DNA of 64,000 nucleotides from Daucus carota subsp. sativus (lineage: Eukaryota > Streptophyta > Magnoliopsida > Apiales > Apiaceae). The stretch is taken from positions 31,087,598-31,151,597 of the forward strand of contig NC_030385.2 in assembly GCF_001625215.2 (NCBI RefSeq), read 5' to 3'. Below, piece after piece: positions 21,475 through 33,194 of the stretch. Positions within the stretch are counted from its first letter, which is position 1, and each line of letters opens with the position of its first letter. The position numbers were made by a program, and so were the translations under genes. A model generated the notes under the pieces. It saw only the letters and a program-made list of their open reading frames with translations, was not told where the DNA came from and searched no databases.

Positions 21475-21625
21475 GATTGGGCCATATCTTGTTGAAAACA
21501 GTGGCTATATATGATTCATGCCACAGCTATGCAAGCACTAACAAAGATAAATTGCCAATCTGCTACTGCAACAACGGCAGCACCAGTTTAAATTACAGTG
21601 AGTGCAAGCACTGGACAAATGGCAT
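21475..21625 (-). pseudogene. nucleotide-sugar-transporter-like exon fragment (copy A)
   Basis: Minus-strand frame ALTVI, stop, TGAAVVAVADWQFIFVSACIA, VA, stop, II. It is the same exon as at 52573..52745 but with two in-frame stops, so it cannot be coding. The plus-strand open frame over the same bases is incidental. Confidence 0.5.
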
Positions 21626-21639
21626 TATAAAGATTAGAG

Positions 21640-22911
21640 TCGACACTGTCAAGGTGACAAACAACAATTTATGAATTATGATTGGAATGCGATATGTTAA
21701 AGGGTGAAGTTTACACTAAGAACAATTTTAGTACACTTGTCCAATCAAAATATAACTCAAAATCCAGATTATGTAAATCATAGAATCATACATTTATTTC
21801 AGGGACTAATTGCTTCAGTTGATCATATAGCAAAACATTATTGACTGAAATTATATAGGAGAGACATCAGTGGCATACGAGATCAAGCAAACGAAAAGAA
21901 TTAAGCAAAGATAAAAGCTCAGTAATTATAATAGCTTATAACATTGACAATGTAAAAAAATTACAGAATAGGGACTGAAATAACATACCTTATAGATTTT
22001 ATCGGGCCAATGCAGAGCCAGTCATGCTAAGTAGTGACTACACTTATATGTGATATATACACAGCCAGGAACCTGTAATATGCCTCTAAATTTCAAAGCA
22101 TAAGAGAAGGGTATCCATCTTACAAACCATACTACACATGTTCAATTTGGAATATGATAATGCAAGGCTGAAATCTAATAAGAAATAAGAATTGCTTCTT
22201 CACCAGAGACTAATTGATCATATAGCAAACATTAAAGAATGAAATTATATAGTAGACATCAGTAGCATATGAGGTTCAGTAAAGGGAAAATAAAGTAAAG
22301 ATAGAAGCTCATTAGTTGTAAGACAGCTAGTCCAAAACAGTCAAATTAATGCTAGTAACATACATTCAACAGAGAGAAAAGCGCGGGACGAAATATCCCC
22401 TAAAATGAGTCAATTTTTCACCGGACAATCTTGTAGCTCCGTGTACATATGCATCAAAAACTACAGTTTTTTTCCCTTTGATAGTATACCCTAACTTACA
22501 CAGGGACCCCGAGCCTAGTTTTAATACATCATAGACATTTACAATGTAGAAAACACAGAATAGGGAGACTGAAGAAGCATATTAATTATGTCAACTTATG
22601 CTAATAAACATTAGATTACCCCAGATGATTTATCTTTCTTAAGGTTGATAAAATGAGTGAAATATATGTCAACATTCATCCCCAGTAGACATAAATCATG
22701 GAATATTATGATAACAAAAACTCAATAGTCATAAAATTAATAGGAAACTACTAAGATTCATCGGTGATTGCATATAAAGCAGTTCAAAAAAGTTTAAAAC
22801 ATAATAATTAGATGTCATAATTAACCTGATACATATTAAGCTTAACATTTAATTTAAACAATCAAGGACCATTATCTCCGACATGATCACTTTCCCCTAA
22901 TCATCTTGACA
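21640..22911. other. spacer 3' of F-box 4 (copy A)
   Basis: No gene seen. Contains diverged copies of the F-box 3' spacer (for example 22140..22330 and 22530..22900 resemble 9720..10200). A stretch at about 22380..22520 with CACCGGACAATCTTGTAGC is not shared with the other spacers and is unidentified. Confidence 0.5.
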
Positions 22912-24117
22912 TTAATCAGTATCACTTGGGATACTTTCTTCATCCGATTCCATACCCTTGACCAACTCAAGTTGCTGCCTCCAAGGTGAAGCAGTCCACT
23001 TGACTGGTTTTGACCCTGCAATTGGAAAAAGGCTCTTTGTATGCTTGAGAATTCCACAGTATGGGAGACGGCCACGAAGGGCTCTGGTTGCTTGCTTGTC
23101 GGGGTTATAAAAGAACCAGTCCGCCTCACTATCAACTAGTAAGAATTCAACGCTGTTAAAAAGACCCGCAACAAAATCAAACCGCTTACCTACAATATCA
23201 CAACTGAGCTTCATAGTCCAAGATGCTTCTACTCCACCACCACGAAGGCATGCTTCATCATCTAATGTCCACAATTTCACCTTATTTTCAGATTTTTGGA
23301 ACACTGAAGCAGCAACCGAACCATTATATTCAGTAATGCAAGTCGAAACAGGATCTCCAGGGAGCTCAATGTTAAATATAAACACCTCTTTGTTTAGATT
23401 AAAAGCCATCATACCATGACGTCCTGTTGTTAACAAAAATCCGTGCAAGCATACATAGAAGTCAGGAATCATGGGAACATCAAGGGGCATGGGCTCAATC
23501 TTTCGCCAAGCATTCCTGTTCGAAGAGAATACCTCGGCACAAGTAGAGGTGGATACAATATGAACAACTTTACAGTCAAAATCGGTAAGATCAAAACCAA
23601 ACCCTATAGCCTCCCACTTTACATGCCAACCTTGGGCAATGAGTTTGGAGACTTTCGTAGCCGGGTTCCAAAGGTAAATATCCTTTCCCCCTCCGTATTC
23701 AACAAGAACACAAACAATTCCACAATCAGATCCCAAAATTTTACAAGGCAATATCGGTTTCGAAAGATAGTCACCTTCAGAGTAAAAGAAGTCGAGTTGT
23801 TCTAAAATGTCACAAGTAGCAAGGTGGGAGAGTGAAAAAGGACCACAGCCTACTAGTTCTTGATTGTCGTCTTCGCCTTTTAATTGATGGTGAACGATCA
23901 GAGTTTCGTCATACTCACCACTTGAGATTGAGAGCTTGAGGTGAGTTCTGACAAAACTAGGGCTTGAAATGACGGACAACCAGGATTTGCAAACACATTT
24001 GGATGCAAGTAGATTCTCCACCGGAAGGCGGAGGAAGATCTTGAACCATAGATCATCTGGTAAACTGCTAATCGTCATTTCCAGACTTCTTTTCCGCTTG
24101 TTATGATTTTCGTCCAC
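22912..24117 (-). CDS. F-box protein 4 with F-box-associated domain (copy A)
   Basis: Single exon, 401 residues, the most divergent of the three intact groups. Starts MDENHNKRKRSLEM, a short basic leader, then the F-box ISSLPDDLWFKIFLRLPVEN and CVCKSWL. The associated domain shows DIYLWNPATKVSKLIAQG, AIGFGFDLTDFDCKVV, VFSSNRNAWRKI, CLHGFLLTTGRHGMMAFNLN, VKLWTLDDEACLRGGG and SWTMKLSCDI. Ends acidic (ESDEESIPSDTD). Likely an SCF substrate receptor; target unknown. The first Met is in frame with the conserved leader seen at 30997, so it is taken as the start. The copy at 41116..42321 encodes an identical protein. Confidence 0.9.
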   Translation of the reverse strand: MDENHNKRKRSLEMTISSLPDDLWFKIFLRLPVENLLASKCVCKSWLSVISSPSFVRTHLKLSISSGEYDETLIVHHQLKGEDDNQELVGCGPFSLSHLATCDILEQLDFFYSEGDYLSKPILPCKILGSDCGIVCVLVEYGGGKDIYLWNPATKVSKLIAQGWHVKWEAIGFGFDLTDFDCKVVHIVSTSTCAEVFSSNRNAWRKIEPMPLDVPMIPDFYVCLHGFLLTTGRHGMMAFNLNKEVFIFNIELPGDPVSTCITEYNGSVAASVFQKSENKVKLWTLDDEACLRGGGVEASWTMKLSCDIVGKRFDFVAGLFNSVEFLLVDSEADWFFYNPDKQATRALRGRLPYCGILKHTKSLFPIAGSKPVKWTASPWRQQLELVKGMESDEESIPSDTD

Positions 24118-24129
24118 TTTAAATTAAGG

Positions 24130-25435
24130 GGGTATTTGATGAAGGTTTATGATTAGTATATTTGGGCATTGAGACCAGCTTATAATGCAAAACTGGAGTT
24201 GCTGATTACACGAATTGGGAGGAATTGGGATTCTAAAATCGATGAAACCCTTGTCCTAGCTAGATTGACGGCGCTGCTGTTTTTATAATGTTTACTCAAC
24301 CTAGTTTGCTTACATTTTAATTGTTTTTTTTTTCTTTTCAATTTTATCATCTCATTTAAGAGAGGAAATATTGTTTAAAAGAGATATAAGCATATTTTCT
24401 TTATAAAACGGATATTATATACATAATTTTAAAATATTTGCATGTAAAAGTAGATTGGGTTTAATCTCACATTAAAAATAACGGTATTTTTAAAATGATG
24501 AAGAAATTTATATCACAAATGTATCATATCTTAGTGCTATATATTATGTGAAAACACATTAATATTAACTTAATAAAACACTCGAGAGTTTTTCATAAAG
24601 AAGGAGAAAGGAAAAAAGAATCAAGAACAAGAAAAAAAGTTTATCGCGTCATCGAAATAAAGTGAATTGTAATTTAGTTTGGAGTTCAATCATATATTAT
24701 ATTAGTATCTAATTTGAAATATGTAAGATTATGATAGTAATATACTAATATCATATAAACGGGTCACTTTTGCCGTAGTAGATTAAAACTAGTTAAGAAT
24801 TACATATTGATTAGAAGTAAATTTTTTGAAATTACAAACTTACTTGTCTGTTAACATTGTATATCCCCGGTTTTCGCATGAAGAAAAAAATAGAAGTAAC
24901 AAAGGAAAAGGATTAGAATTAATTTGAAAATATAGCAGAAAATGTAGCGAGGATACGATGAACTAATTAATGATATCATATTTATAACGTGTCTTTCTTA
25001 ATTACCCAATTTTAAAGGTTCCTATAATGGTGGATTTCAGTTAATTATTAGCAATCGTTTATATTTTCCAAAATTTATGAGATTTTCATGATTTGGGTCT
25101 GGATCACGAAAAATGTGTGAGGGGTGTATTCGATTCATAATCTAAATATGTAATACATTTTAATAAGTTGTAGTATGATTTCAATGCTATTGAAGTGGCA
25201 CAAATCTATAGAATCTTATAGAGTATTAGGATTTTTTTGACAAAATGACTTTAAAATCATGTAATTGTATCAGATGTCGAAATACAATATTTAAAGGATG
25301 GAGATTCTTTCGTTCAAAAAAAATTATCATCTAACCTAGAGACACGCGTTAATTTAATGATCGAGAAGTGACCATCCATAAAAGGTGAAAAATATAATTG
25401 AATTTTGTTCAGAGAATCTTGTGCTTGCACGTACA
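24130..25435. other. AT-rich spacer 5' of F-box 4 (copy A)
   Basis: No gene seen. 24960..25430 is a diverged repeat of 20300..20790. Confidence 0.5.
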
Positions 25436-25439
25436 TTAC

Positions 25440-25615
25440 AACAAAACAGGCTTTTTATGATGAAATTTTTACACTAGTTCGGTCATAAAGACATATAATT
25501 ATGACGAAAAGTTTCCGTCGTTTATATAGCCGTCTAAAGTTCATAATGTATAAAATTCGTCACAAGTTAACAATTCCATCATAACCAAATGTGAGTGGGC
25601 TCCACAAACTTACGA
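25440..25615. mobile_element. CACTA-like left-end remnant (copy A)
   Basis: ATTACAACAAAACAGGC, TTACACTAGTTCGGTCATAA and TACGACGGAAAAC follow the left third of the element at 51122..51896, and the flank (GCTTGCA) is the same. The right end is missing. Confidence 0.55.
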
Positions 25616-26043
25616 CGGAAAACTAAAGAAAACTAAAGCATGAATATCTATGGTTTATCTCTTGCAAGTAGACACTAGGTACCACCAAAGTCATCCAACC
25701 AGGGGTGCTGTCCCATACCGAGCTCATTTAAAAATCTAAGATCACACAAGGTAAGAAGTGAATAAGCATACAAATATTTGAGATACCAAAAAAGAATTAA
25801 ATAAATGTTGTAATAAACATAAAGATAACTGTACTTAAACTGTTGTAATGAAATCAATGTCTGATTCTTTTAAAAACCAATATGTAAGACAGGTAGTTAG
25901 TTCTTCTTAAATTTTTTATCGTCAAGAAGGCAAACAATGGCCACTAAGTATCAAGATATAAACATTAACAAGCTAGAGTGAATTATCATATTGCAAGTTA
26001 GGGACATCTTCAAGATACAAATTATTCAACCAGCACTAGTTAC

Positions 26044-26128
26044 CTTTACGAGCAAAATTCTTCTCCTGAGAAGAAATGAATTAAGCCACTGGTGTCACAG
26101 CAATCTTAGCCATCTGGTAAAATCCCTA
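26044..26128 (-). pseudogene. nucleotide-sugar-transporter-like exon, GFYQMAKIAVTP (copy A)
   Basis: Minus-strand frame GFYQMAKIAVTPVA, stop, FISSQEKNFARK, then a GT donor at 26043..26042. The GFYQMAKIAVTP block is a known conserved segment of plant KT-group nucleotide-sugar transporters and directly precedes, in that family, the GVAVATVTDL exon found as fragments at 19.8, 21.5 and 52.6 kb. The stop and the missing neighbouring exons make it a pseudogene piece. It supports capture of more than one exon of one transporter gene. Confidence 0.55.
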
Positions 26129-26649
26129 AAAAGAAAAGGAAACATATCTAACAGTAATTAAGAAGTCTTGATGAACCGTGGCTATCTTTTATCAGTACTG
26201 TATATATGTACAAGACCTGGGAGAATTTCAATGATTCCCCAATTAGACTGTAAGCTAACATTGGCAAGGCCAGTAGAAAGAGACATGCTTCAGTTTATCT
26301 GTCATTACCACGCGTCAATAACTATCTCTCAAAATATAATTCGTCTTTATAAACAGCTAAAAGATGCTGCAGTACTATACTTCGTCCATATTCCACCATT
26401 AGTTCTTGTAGTATAATCATCTCTATCTGGGGATGGAGGACATACACAAGTGTAAAATACTACTCTTACTAAAAAGCTAGTGCAAAAGCTTAATTTCCAA
26501 TCATCTTCACCTTCTTCATCATCAATTCCGAGCCATTCTTAATCCTTAGCCAAATCCTTGTCTGATCATCAAAACTAATTAGACTCGGTTCATCTGGCAA
26601 CCACAAAGAAGAGCACAATTGCGGTGTTAGTTGACTCTTAAACCCCGAC

Positions 26650-27930
26650 GATTGATTACAAATAGGCTATCCAGTTGAATAGTTTGGATCCTGCATCTGA
26701 AAGCAAACTCTGCGTTTACTTAAAAATTTCATTACATTTTAAAAAGGAGGATCGTCCCACATTCTTGTAGGAGTTATACAAGAACCTATCACCATATTTA
26801 ACTCTTAGAATATAACGCTTTCAACAAGGCCCTTGACAAACGGTAATGGGATGCCGGCCTGCATCAATACTGAGCTTCATAGTTTATGATGCGTTAAATC
26901 CACCGGCATGAAAGACATGCTTTATCATGTAAAGTCACTTTGGAATATGCATGATACATGTAAGGTTGAAAACAAACAAGAAATAAGAATAGCTTCTTTA
27001 CCAGAGATTAATTAATTCAGTTGATTACATAGCCAATATTATTGACAGAAGTTAATTAGTAGCATACAAATATCAAAAAATGGAAAAAAGTAATGATAGA
27101 TGCTCAATAGTTGCAATACTGACACATACAATATATATAAACATCACAAATAAGATAGGGCTTATCTTAATCTAATTAAGAAGCACTAGATTAGCCCATA
27201 TGGTTTATCTTAAAGCATGATAAAATGAGGGAAATAAAGGTTGTAGGAATATAATTATTGAGAGCATCAGTTCCACAATCAACCACCAAAATCAGCATTT
27301 ATCCTAAGTAAATGCTTGTCAATGGCGCTTGAGGGCCTTCACATCAAAATTATGATGCTTGTGACGTTCAAACGGTGCCCTTGACGTGTATATGTAAGAT
27401 ATTAGTTATTTATTTATGTATTACAATAAACACTAGATACTTAAAATTACTGATCCCGGTTTCTACAGAAAGGACTGCTAGCATCTTCAAAGGAATGGGC
27501 AGGGAGTTCAACATAAAATATAAACACCTGTGATAAACCATTAAACATGAAGGCATACATGGAAACTACAAGAAATATCAGTCATCCTATCTTTCGCTTG
27601 GTACTGTCCCTTTTTAGTAATAGAATTTGGCCGGAATAGTGTGCAACAAAATCCCAGCCCTGAAAGTTGAAACCAAAAACCACGTGATTAAAATCAAAGC
27701 CTAAAGTTACTTTCTTAGTTGCAGGGGTATATTTTTAGCAGCAGGATAAATATCATAAACACCACGGCAAACAGATATACAAAACATTTCACAATCAAAA
27801 TGAATGATACGAGAGGGATGCAATAAGAGATAATTACCTTAAGATATAAAATATTAGAGTGGTCAAAAGTAGACAAGCACCAACGTGGAAGAGTTAAAAA
27901 GGGTCGTCGTCCTCCCTTTCTTTGAGAATG
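26650..27930 (-). pseudogene. decayed F-box gene split by inserted spacer DNA (copy A)
   Basis: 26660..26936 aligns with the C-terminal part of the F-box genes (GTTTGGATCCTGCATCTGAA, TTGTAGGAGTTATACAAG, ACTGAGCTTCATAGT on plus). 27475..27930 aligns with the middle and N-terminal half (GGGAGTTCAACATAAAATAT, AAATCAAAGCCTAAAG, GGATAAATATCATAAACACC). Between them, about 26937..27470 is a copy of the GLP/F-box spacer (like 1205..1610). Many indels and stops; no F-box is readable. This is the oldest F-box remnant in the window. Confidence 0.75.
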
Positions 27931-28058
27931 AGGCTTCTAATTCCCTCTATTAGTCTACATGATCTCAGTGGAGACGATGACAAAGCAATGGTGGTGAGAT
28001 TTAGCATAAAGAGGGTTTAAAATATGGAAAACCAGATATTCGCTTAAATTGAAGTTAC

Positions 28059-28581
28059 TCCGGTACAAGAAAAGTGGGCATTTCCGACCGTCGCAATTGG
28101 TCGGAAATAAAGAGAGTTGGTCGGTTTTCATCTCATAACCGATCACCGACCGACCGATTGCGTTGGTCCTTTAAAACCTGATCATAAATAAGTGATCGGT
28201 CGGAAATGAAACTTATAACCAACCGACGACCAACCGCTACCTTTAGTAAGTGATGTTTTGCCATTTTCTTAGAACTTGGCCTCACCTGTGAGTCTGTGAC
28301 TTGGCATACACGTGGATAGACCTAAAAGAGACTAAAGGCGGTAAGATATGAGTCTGCCAGAAAAAAATTTCAGGGTTCATTTGGGGAGCCCTATTTAAAA
28401 ACCGACCCACACCCACTTATAATTGATCGATCCCTGCCGGTCAGTTGCATCTGTCATAAATAACCCAATCTTTTCTAACCGACTTCGTTTGGTCAATAGA
28501 TCCGCGGAAATGACCGCTTTCTTCTGACTACAATGATCGGTCGGTTTTTGACGGTTGGAAATGCTCTCTTTTCCTGTAGTG
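28059..28581. mobile_element. CACTA-like non-autonomous element (copy A)
   Basis: About 520 bp. Right end reads TTTTCCTGTAGTG (inverted CACTACAGGAAAA); left end CCGGTACAAGAAAA is a mutated CACTACAAGAAAA. Sub-terminal inverted blocks GCATTTCCGACCG and CGGTTGGAAATGC, with repeated GGTCGG motifs, are typical of En/Spm-type elements. No transposase frame and no clear 3-bp target duplication. Confidence 0.65.
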
Positions 28582-29734
28582 ATGATCTAAAGTATGGAAC
28601 GCGCAGTAGTATCTCATCGATTATTGCCCCAATACTTGTTAATTTATTAAAAAACATCATCCCCTGGAAGTTGGAAAGCATTTAGATTGTGTTAGCACTA
28701 AAAGCATGTATAAGCTTTTTATTAGGCAAAACACACATATTATAACACTGAAGTCGCTTAGTCTTTCCATTTAAAAAAACTACCCAAGTGAAATACATTT
28801 AAATTTTGGCATGATCTTGGCATTAAGAGAGAGAAACACATTTAGGATTGCTAACTTTGGGTGCGAATGACAAATACATAAATGTGTTATCCGAGCAGTA
28901 ATCGTGTACGTCAATGCTATCTTCATTCGAGCAATGCAGGCACAATCCACACTCACTATACAGTCCTGCTAAGTAGCAATGCCCAATATATAGAACCAGG
29001 CACCTGTATTTTGCTTCATAATCCCCAAACATAACAGAACAGTATATATCTCACAAATAATACTACACTTGTCTAATCAAGACATAACTGCCATTCCCAA
29101 ATTATGAAATCAGAGTCACTATGGAACATGATAAATACAAGGCTGAAAAACTAATAAGACATAAGAATATCTTCTTTATCAGAGACTATCAGTAGACATC
29201 AGTAGCAGAAAAAGTTAAGGTAGAAGCTCAATATATAGTTGTCATACATCATAGACATTCACAATGTAAAAAACACAGAATACGCCGACTGAAATCGTAT
29301 ATTAATTACGTCAACTTATGCTAAGAAACATTGGATTACCCCACATGGTTTATCTTAAGGTCTGATAAAATGAGGGAAATAACTGTTGGAGGAATACAAC
29401 TATTTAGAAAATCATCTCCATAATTAACCACCAAAGTCGGCGTTTATCCCAAGTAAAACACACAAGACAACAATAAATCATGGAATTTGATACAAAAGCT
29501 CAATATGTCATAAAATTAACAGGAAACTAAAATTCATCAGTCATTACATCAAAAGAAATTCAAACGTTTCAAAACATAATAAAATTAAATGTCACAATTA
29601 ACCAGAAATATATTAAGCAAAGACATTTAACTTAAACCACAAGGACCACATCATTATATTTCCGACATCAAAACCCTCTTCTTGTCGCTCGCACTTTAGC
29701 CTGAGTTGGATGTTGCACCCTAATCATCATGACT
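28582..29734. other. spacer 3' of F-box 5 (copy A)
   Basis: No gene seen. Collinear with 15710..16270 and with 9360..10300, that is, the standard 3' spacer of the F-box units. Confidence 0.55.
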
Positions 29735-30997
29735 TTAATCATCATCAGTTGAGATACCTTCTTCATCCGTTTCCTCATTGTAGTCCCACTCAAGCTGCCT
29801 CCAAGGTGAAGCAGTCCACTTGACTGGTTTGGACCCTACAACTGGAAAAAGGCTCTTTGTATGGTTGAAAATCTCCGCCCAGGAGGTAGTAGGGCGAAGA
29901 TTTGTCGGCGCTTGCTTGTAGGGGTTATAAAGAAACCGGTCGTAGTTATAATCAACCAGTAAGAACTCAACGCTGTTGAAAAGTCCCCGAGGACGATAAA
30001 AATTCTGATCACCTACATCAAAACTGAGCTTCATAGTCCACGATGCCTCTACTCCACCACCACTAAGGCATGCTTCATCATCCAATGTCCACAATTTCAC
30101 CTTATTTTCAGATTTTTCGCACATCATAACAGCAATTGAATCATAATATTCAGCAATGCAAGTGTCTTCAGGATCTACAGGGAGCTTAATATTATAAATA
30201 AACACCTCCTTGTTCAGATCAAAAGCCATCATACCTTTATGTCCCGTTGTCAGCAAAAATCCATGCAAGCATACTTCTAACGCTACAAAGGGAACATCAA
30301 TGGGCAGATTTTGCTTAATTGGAAACATCTTCCGCCAAGCATTCCTGTTTGAAGAATACACCGAAGTAGAGGAGGATACAATTTCAACAACTTTACAATC
30401 AAAATCTTTCTGATCAAAACCAAAGCCTATAATCTGCCCCTCTAAGAGGCGACCTTCGATTTGAGAGGGAACGAGTTTGGAGAGTTTTGTAGCCGGGTTC
30501 CAAAGGTAAATATCATATGATCTCCTTCCACGCTCAACAAGAACACAAACAATGCCACAATCAGAACCCAAAATTCTACAAGATATTGGTCCAGAAGAAT
30601 AGTAACCAGAAGAATAGTAACCTTCAGAGTAAGGACAGTCGAGTTGTTCTAAAACGTCGCCTGAAGTGAGGTGGGTGAGTGAAAAAGGGCCCCAGCCATG
30701 TCGTGCTCGATTTACTGAATGTTGAACTATGAGAGTTTCATTATCCTCCCCACTTGAGATTGAGCGACGGAGATGATCTGTGACGAAACGACGGCTTGAA
30801 ATGTTGGCCAGCCAGGATTTGCAAACACACTTGGATGCAAGTAGGTCCTTCACCGGAAGGTGGAGGAAGACCTGGAACCATAGATCATCTGGTAAATTGC
30901 TCATTGCTATTTCCGGACTTCTTTTCCTCCTGTTATGATTGTCGTCCTCTGGGAATGATAGGAGAGTTGACGAAGATTTATCACTATTATTTTTCAT
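29735..30997 (-). CDS. F-box protein 5 with N-terminal extension (copy A)
   Basis: Single exon, 420 residues. A 32-residue leader, MKNNSDKSSS through NHNRRKRSPEIA, is Ser-rich then basic (RRKR could aid nuclear import). Then the F-box MSNLPDDLWFQVFLHLPVKD with CVCKSWL, and the associated domain: YDIYLWNPATKLSKLVPSQI, IIGFGFDQKDFDCKVV, SVYSSNRNAWRKM, CLHGFLLTTGHKGMMAFDLN, VKLWTLDDEACL and SWTMKLSFDVGDQNFYRPRG. The tail is acidic. A short YYSSGYYSSG duplication lies near residues 130-140. Presumed SCF substrate receptor. The second Met at the F-box is conserved in all relatives, so either start could be used. It is close to the gene at 2374..3540; the protein at 47960..49222 is identical. Confidence 0.9.
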   Translation of the reverse strand: MKNNSDKSSSTLLSFPEDDNHNRRKRSPEIAMSNLPDDLWFQVFLHLPVKDLLASKCVCKSWLANISSRRFVTDHLRRSISSGEDNETLIVQHSVNRARHGWGPFSLTHLTSGDVLEQLDCPYSEGYYSSGYYSSGPISCRILGSDCGIVCVLVERGRRSYDIYLWNPATKLSKLVPSQIEGRLLEGQIIGFGFDQKDFDCKVVEIVSSSTSVYSSNRNAWRKMFPIKQNLPIDVPFVALEVCLHGFLLTTGHKGMMAFDLNKEVFIYNIKLPVDPEDTCIAEYYDSIAVMMCEKSENKVKLWTLDDEACLSGGGVEASWTMKLSFDVGDQNFYRPRGLFNSVEFLLVDYNYDRFLYNPYKQAPTNLRPTTSWAEIFNHTKSLFPVVGSKPVKWTASPWRQLEWDYNEETDEEGISTDDD

Positions 30998-32065
30998 AAA
31001 TACTCAAGTCTAAATAAATTTTTGTAAAAATACTGTCATTTCTAATGACAAATTGTAAAAAACCATCTTTCAAAAAATATTTGCAAAGATACGAAGATTG
31101 CATTTGCAACCATATCTGTAGCAACCATATCTATGACTAATGACAACCATTTAAGCAACCACAAATGCAAATTTGAAAAAATATGTTGAAAATTATACTA
31201 TTATTTATTATTATACTATTAAAGCCCTAACATGAAATAATCAGTTGGTCGGTCGATCAATCGAGTTTGGTGAGTGGTTAGTATTCGACCACCTCCTTGA
31301 TTTATAACATGTTATATCATAATTTAATGTTATTTTTCATGAAAACACATTTATATTAATAATAAGAAGACACTCTAGATTTTTTTGTAAAATTAAATTC
31401 TTAAATGAACTCATATTAAACTTTTCCAAAATTAATATGAAATGTATTATTTAATTAAAAAATTATTATTAAATATCAAAACTAAGTCTAAATTTTGATG
31501 TTACAAGTAATGGATAAAAATTGAATGACTTAATTTTTTATTTAATATTTGAAGTATTCATAGATTAATTATAAACTTCTATTGGCTATTCTTACTAAAA
31601 AGAGAATGAATATCACATAACTAAATCAGTTTATATGAATGAAAGCGGAGAATTAGATTGAGTTTAATCCAAGTTATATTTTTGAATATGTTTTCATAGA
31701 TTTATATCGTCAGAGTTAATGCTAGAACAAGCAAGTCTTTTCTAAATTGACCTCATGATAGATGACTTTGCAGAGGCCAAACATATAACATATGTGTATA
31801 TATGTGTGTATATAAATTCTATGATTTTTATGAGAAATCTTAGAAACCATCATGTTCTGCAACCAAAATATTATAAAACTCATTTTACAAAGCTTGTTAT
31901 ATGATTATTGTTATTTCATTAAACCTTAAAAATAAAACTATATGTTTTGCGAGCGAACATATTTTGCAGAGAGTCTATGTTTTTAATGTCTTGCTTGCAA
32001 AATATGGAATATTTTTAACTAAATAATGATTTTTTATGGAATATTATTTTTAAAATTATAAGTTT

Positions 32066-32438
32066 TGTTTATAATTCGACCAAAAACGGTATTGAACCAA
32101 TACATTCGACCAAATATGGTTGAAAGTATAATTCGACCAAAAAGGGTGGACAAATACTGTAATCATTTTAAAGGTTTCAAATTCAAAGTGAGGCAAATTT
32201 CCGCTTTTCTTGTAGTGAACCGGTTGAATATAATCCTCCAGTTTTTTACGCCCATGGACTCGGTCGAAAATAACATCTCGTTGAAAATATCTATGTGGCG
32301 GGAAATTTCCGGCACTTTGGATCTCGAAATTTTTCACGGTTTCTGGTCGAAAATATAATTTCAACTGTTTCCATTCAAATATATTGTTTCGACGGAGTAT
32401 AGTCGAAAATATATTTCAACCAAATCTAGTCGAGAACT
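32066..32438. mobile_element. CACTA-like transposon remnant (copy B)
   Basis: Duplicate of 13918..14290 at the constant offset of 18148 bp; nearly identical. Confidence 0.45.
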
Positions 32439-32571
32439 GTTTTTGGCCGAAAAAATAGCCGCTTTTCCTTTGGTGACTATTCCCCTTTTCTAAGAATATG
32501 GTGCTTTGGAGGAGGTACTTAGTTCATAATTCGACCATGTTACACAAAAAAGTTATCATAAGCAACGCCGG

Positions 32572-32691
32572 TTTCTCATACCAGCAGATGGAAGTAAACT
32601 AGCGTCTGATGACTAGAAGCTGAAGATCAGTGTAGTATTATCAGGAAGCCAAGCTCCTGGAGGACATAATGTTATCTCTGGTGTTTTTGGA
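32572..32691 (+). pseudogene. PFP beta subunit fragment (copy B)
   Basis: Duplicate of 14424..14543 with the same in-frame TAG before KLKISVVLSG. The adjoining GLP deletion scar is at about 32773. Confidence 0.72.
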
Positions 32692-33194
32692 CAAGATGAA
32701 GAAACTAAAGAACTGTAGGTAAGATTTCTTCTATTAAGAATTAAATTAAGGAACGGAACAATAGTAATGCAGTGCAGGGAGATTGATTAGCTTGCATGGA
32801 CGCTGACTGCCCATTTCTAATCAAACTAATCTTCCCATTTGGTAATCATGCATGATGGGAGGGACGCATATATTTAGTTTACTTTAATTTAAGTTTACTC
32901 TTTGAGTCTTTACATTATAAACTACCATAAATACTTGTGCTGGACACACGGCTATATGGATGGCGATGAGAAGCCAGCTAGTTGCAGACATCGTTAATAA
33001 ATGTGAGAAATATCAAAAAATTGAATCCGGGTTTTACAAGCACGTGAAATATATTCTGATTAGAAGCAACGGAACCTGATAAAATTAGCAAGGGCAAAAA
33101 GTTAAAATGTAAAGAGAAACCGAGGACAGTCAATTATACAGATCAACTTGTTTATCAATATAATACTGAAAACCACAAAATTGAATGTAAGAAC

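Larger units (their letters stand above)
13046..31197. repeat. tandem segmental duplication, copy A (about 18.15 kb)
   Basis: This segment and 31198..49423 are collinear and nearly identical throughout, offset by 18148 bp at the left, rising to 18225 bp at the right. Most of the offset change comes from longer AT microsatellites in copy B and a 19-bp tandem duplication near 47830. Single-base differences are sparse. The left boundary is where the sequence leaves the match with the junction near 31197. Confidence 0.93.

Noticed and set aside
21477-21674. Plus-strand 65-codon frame conserved in copies A and B
   Set aside because: Conservation is due to the recent duplication; the minus strand carries a decayed transporter exon.
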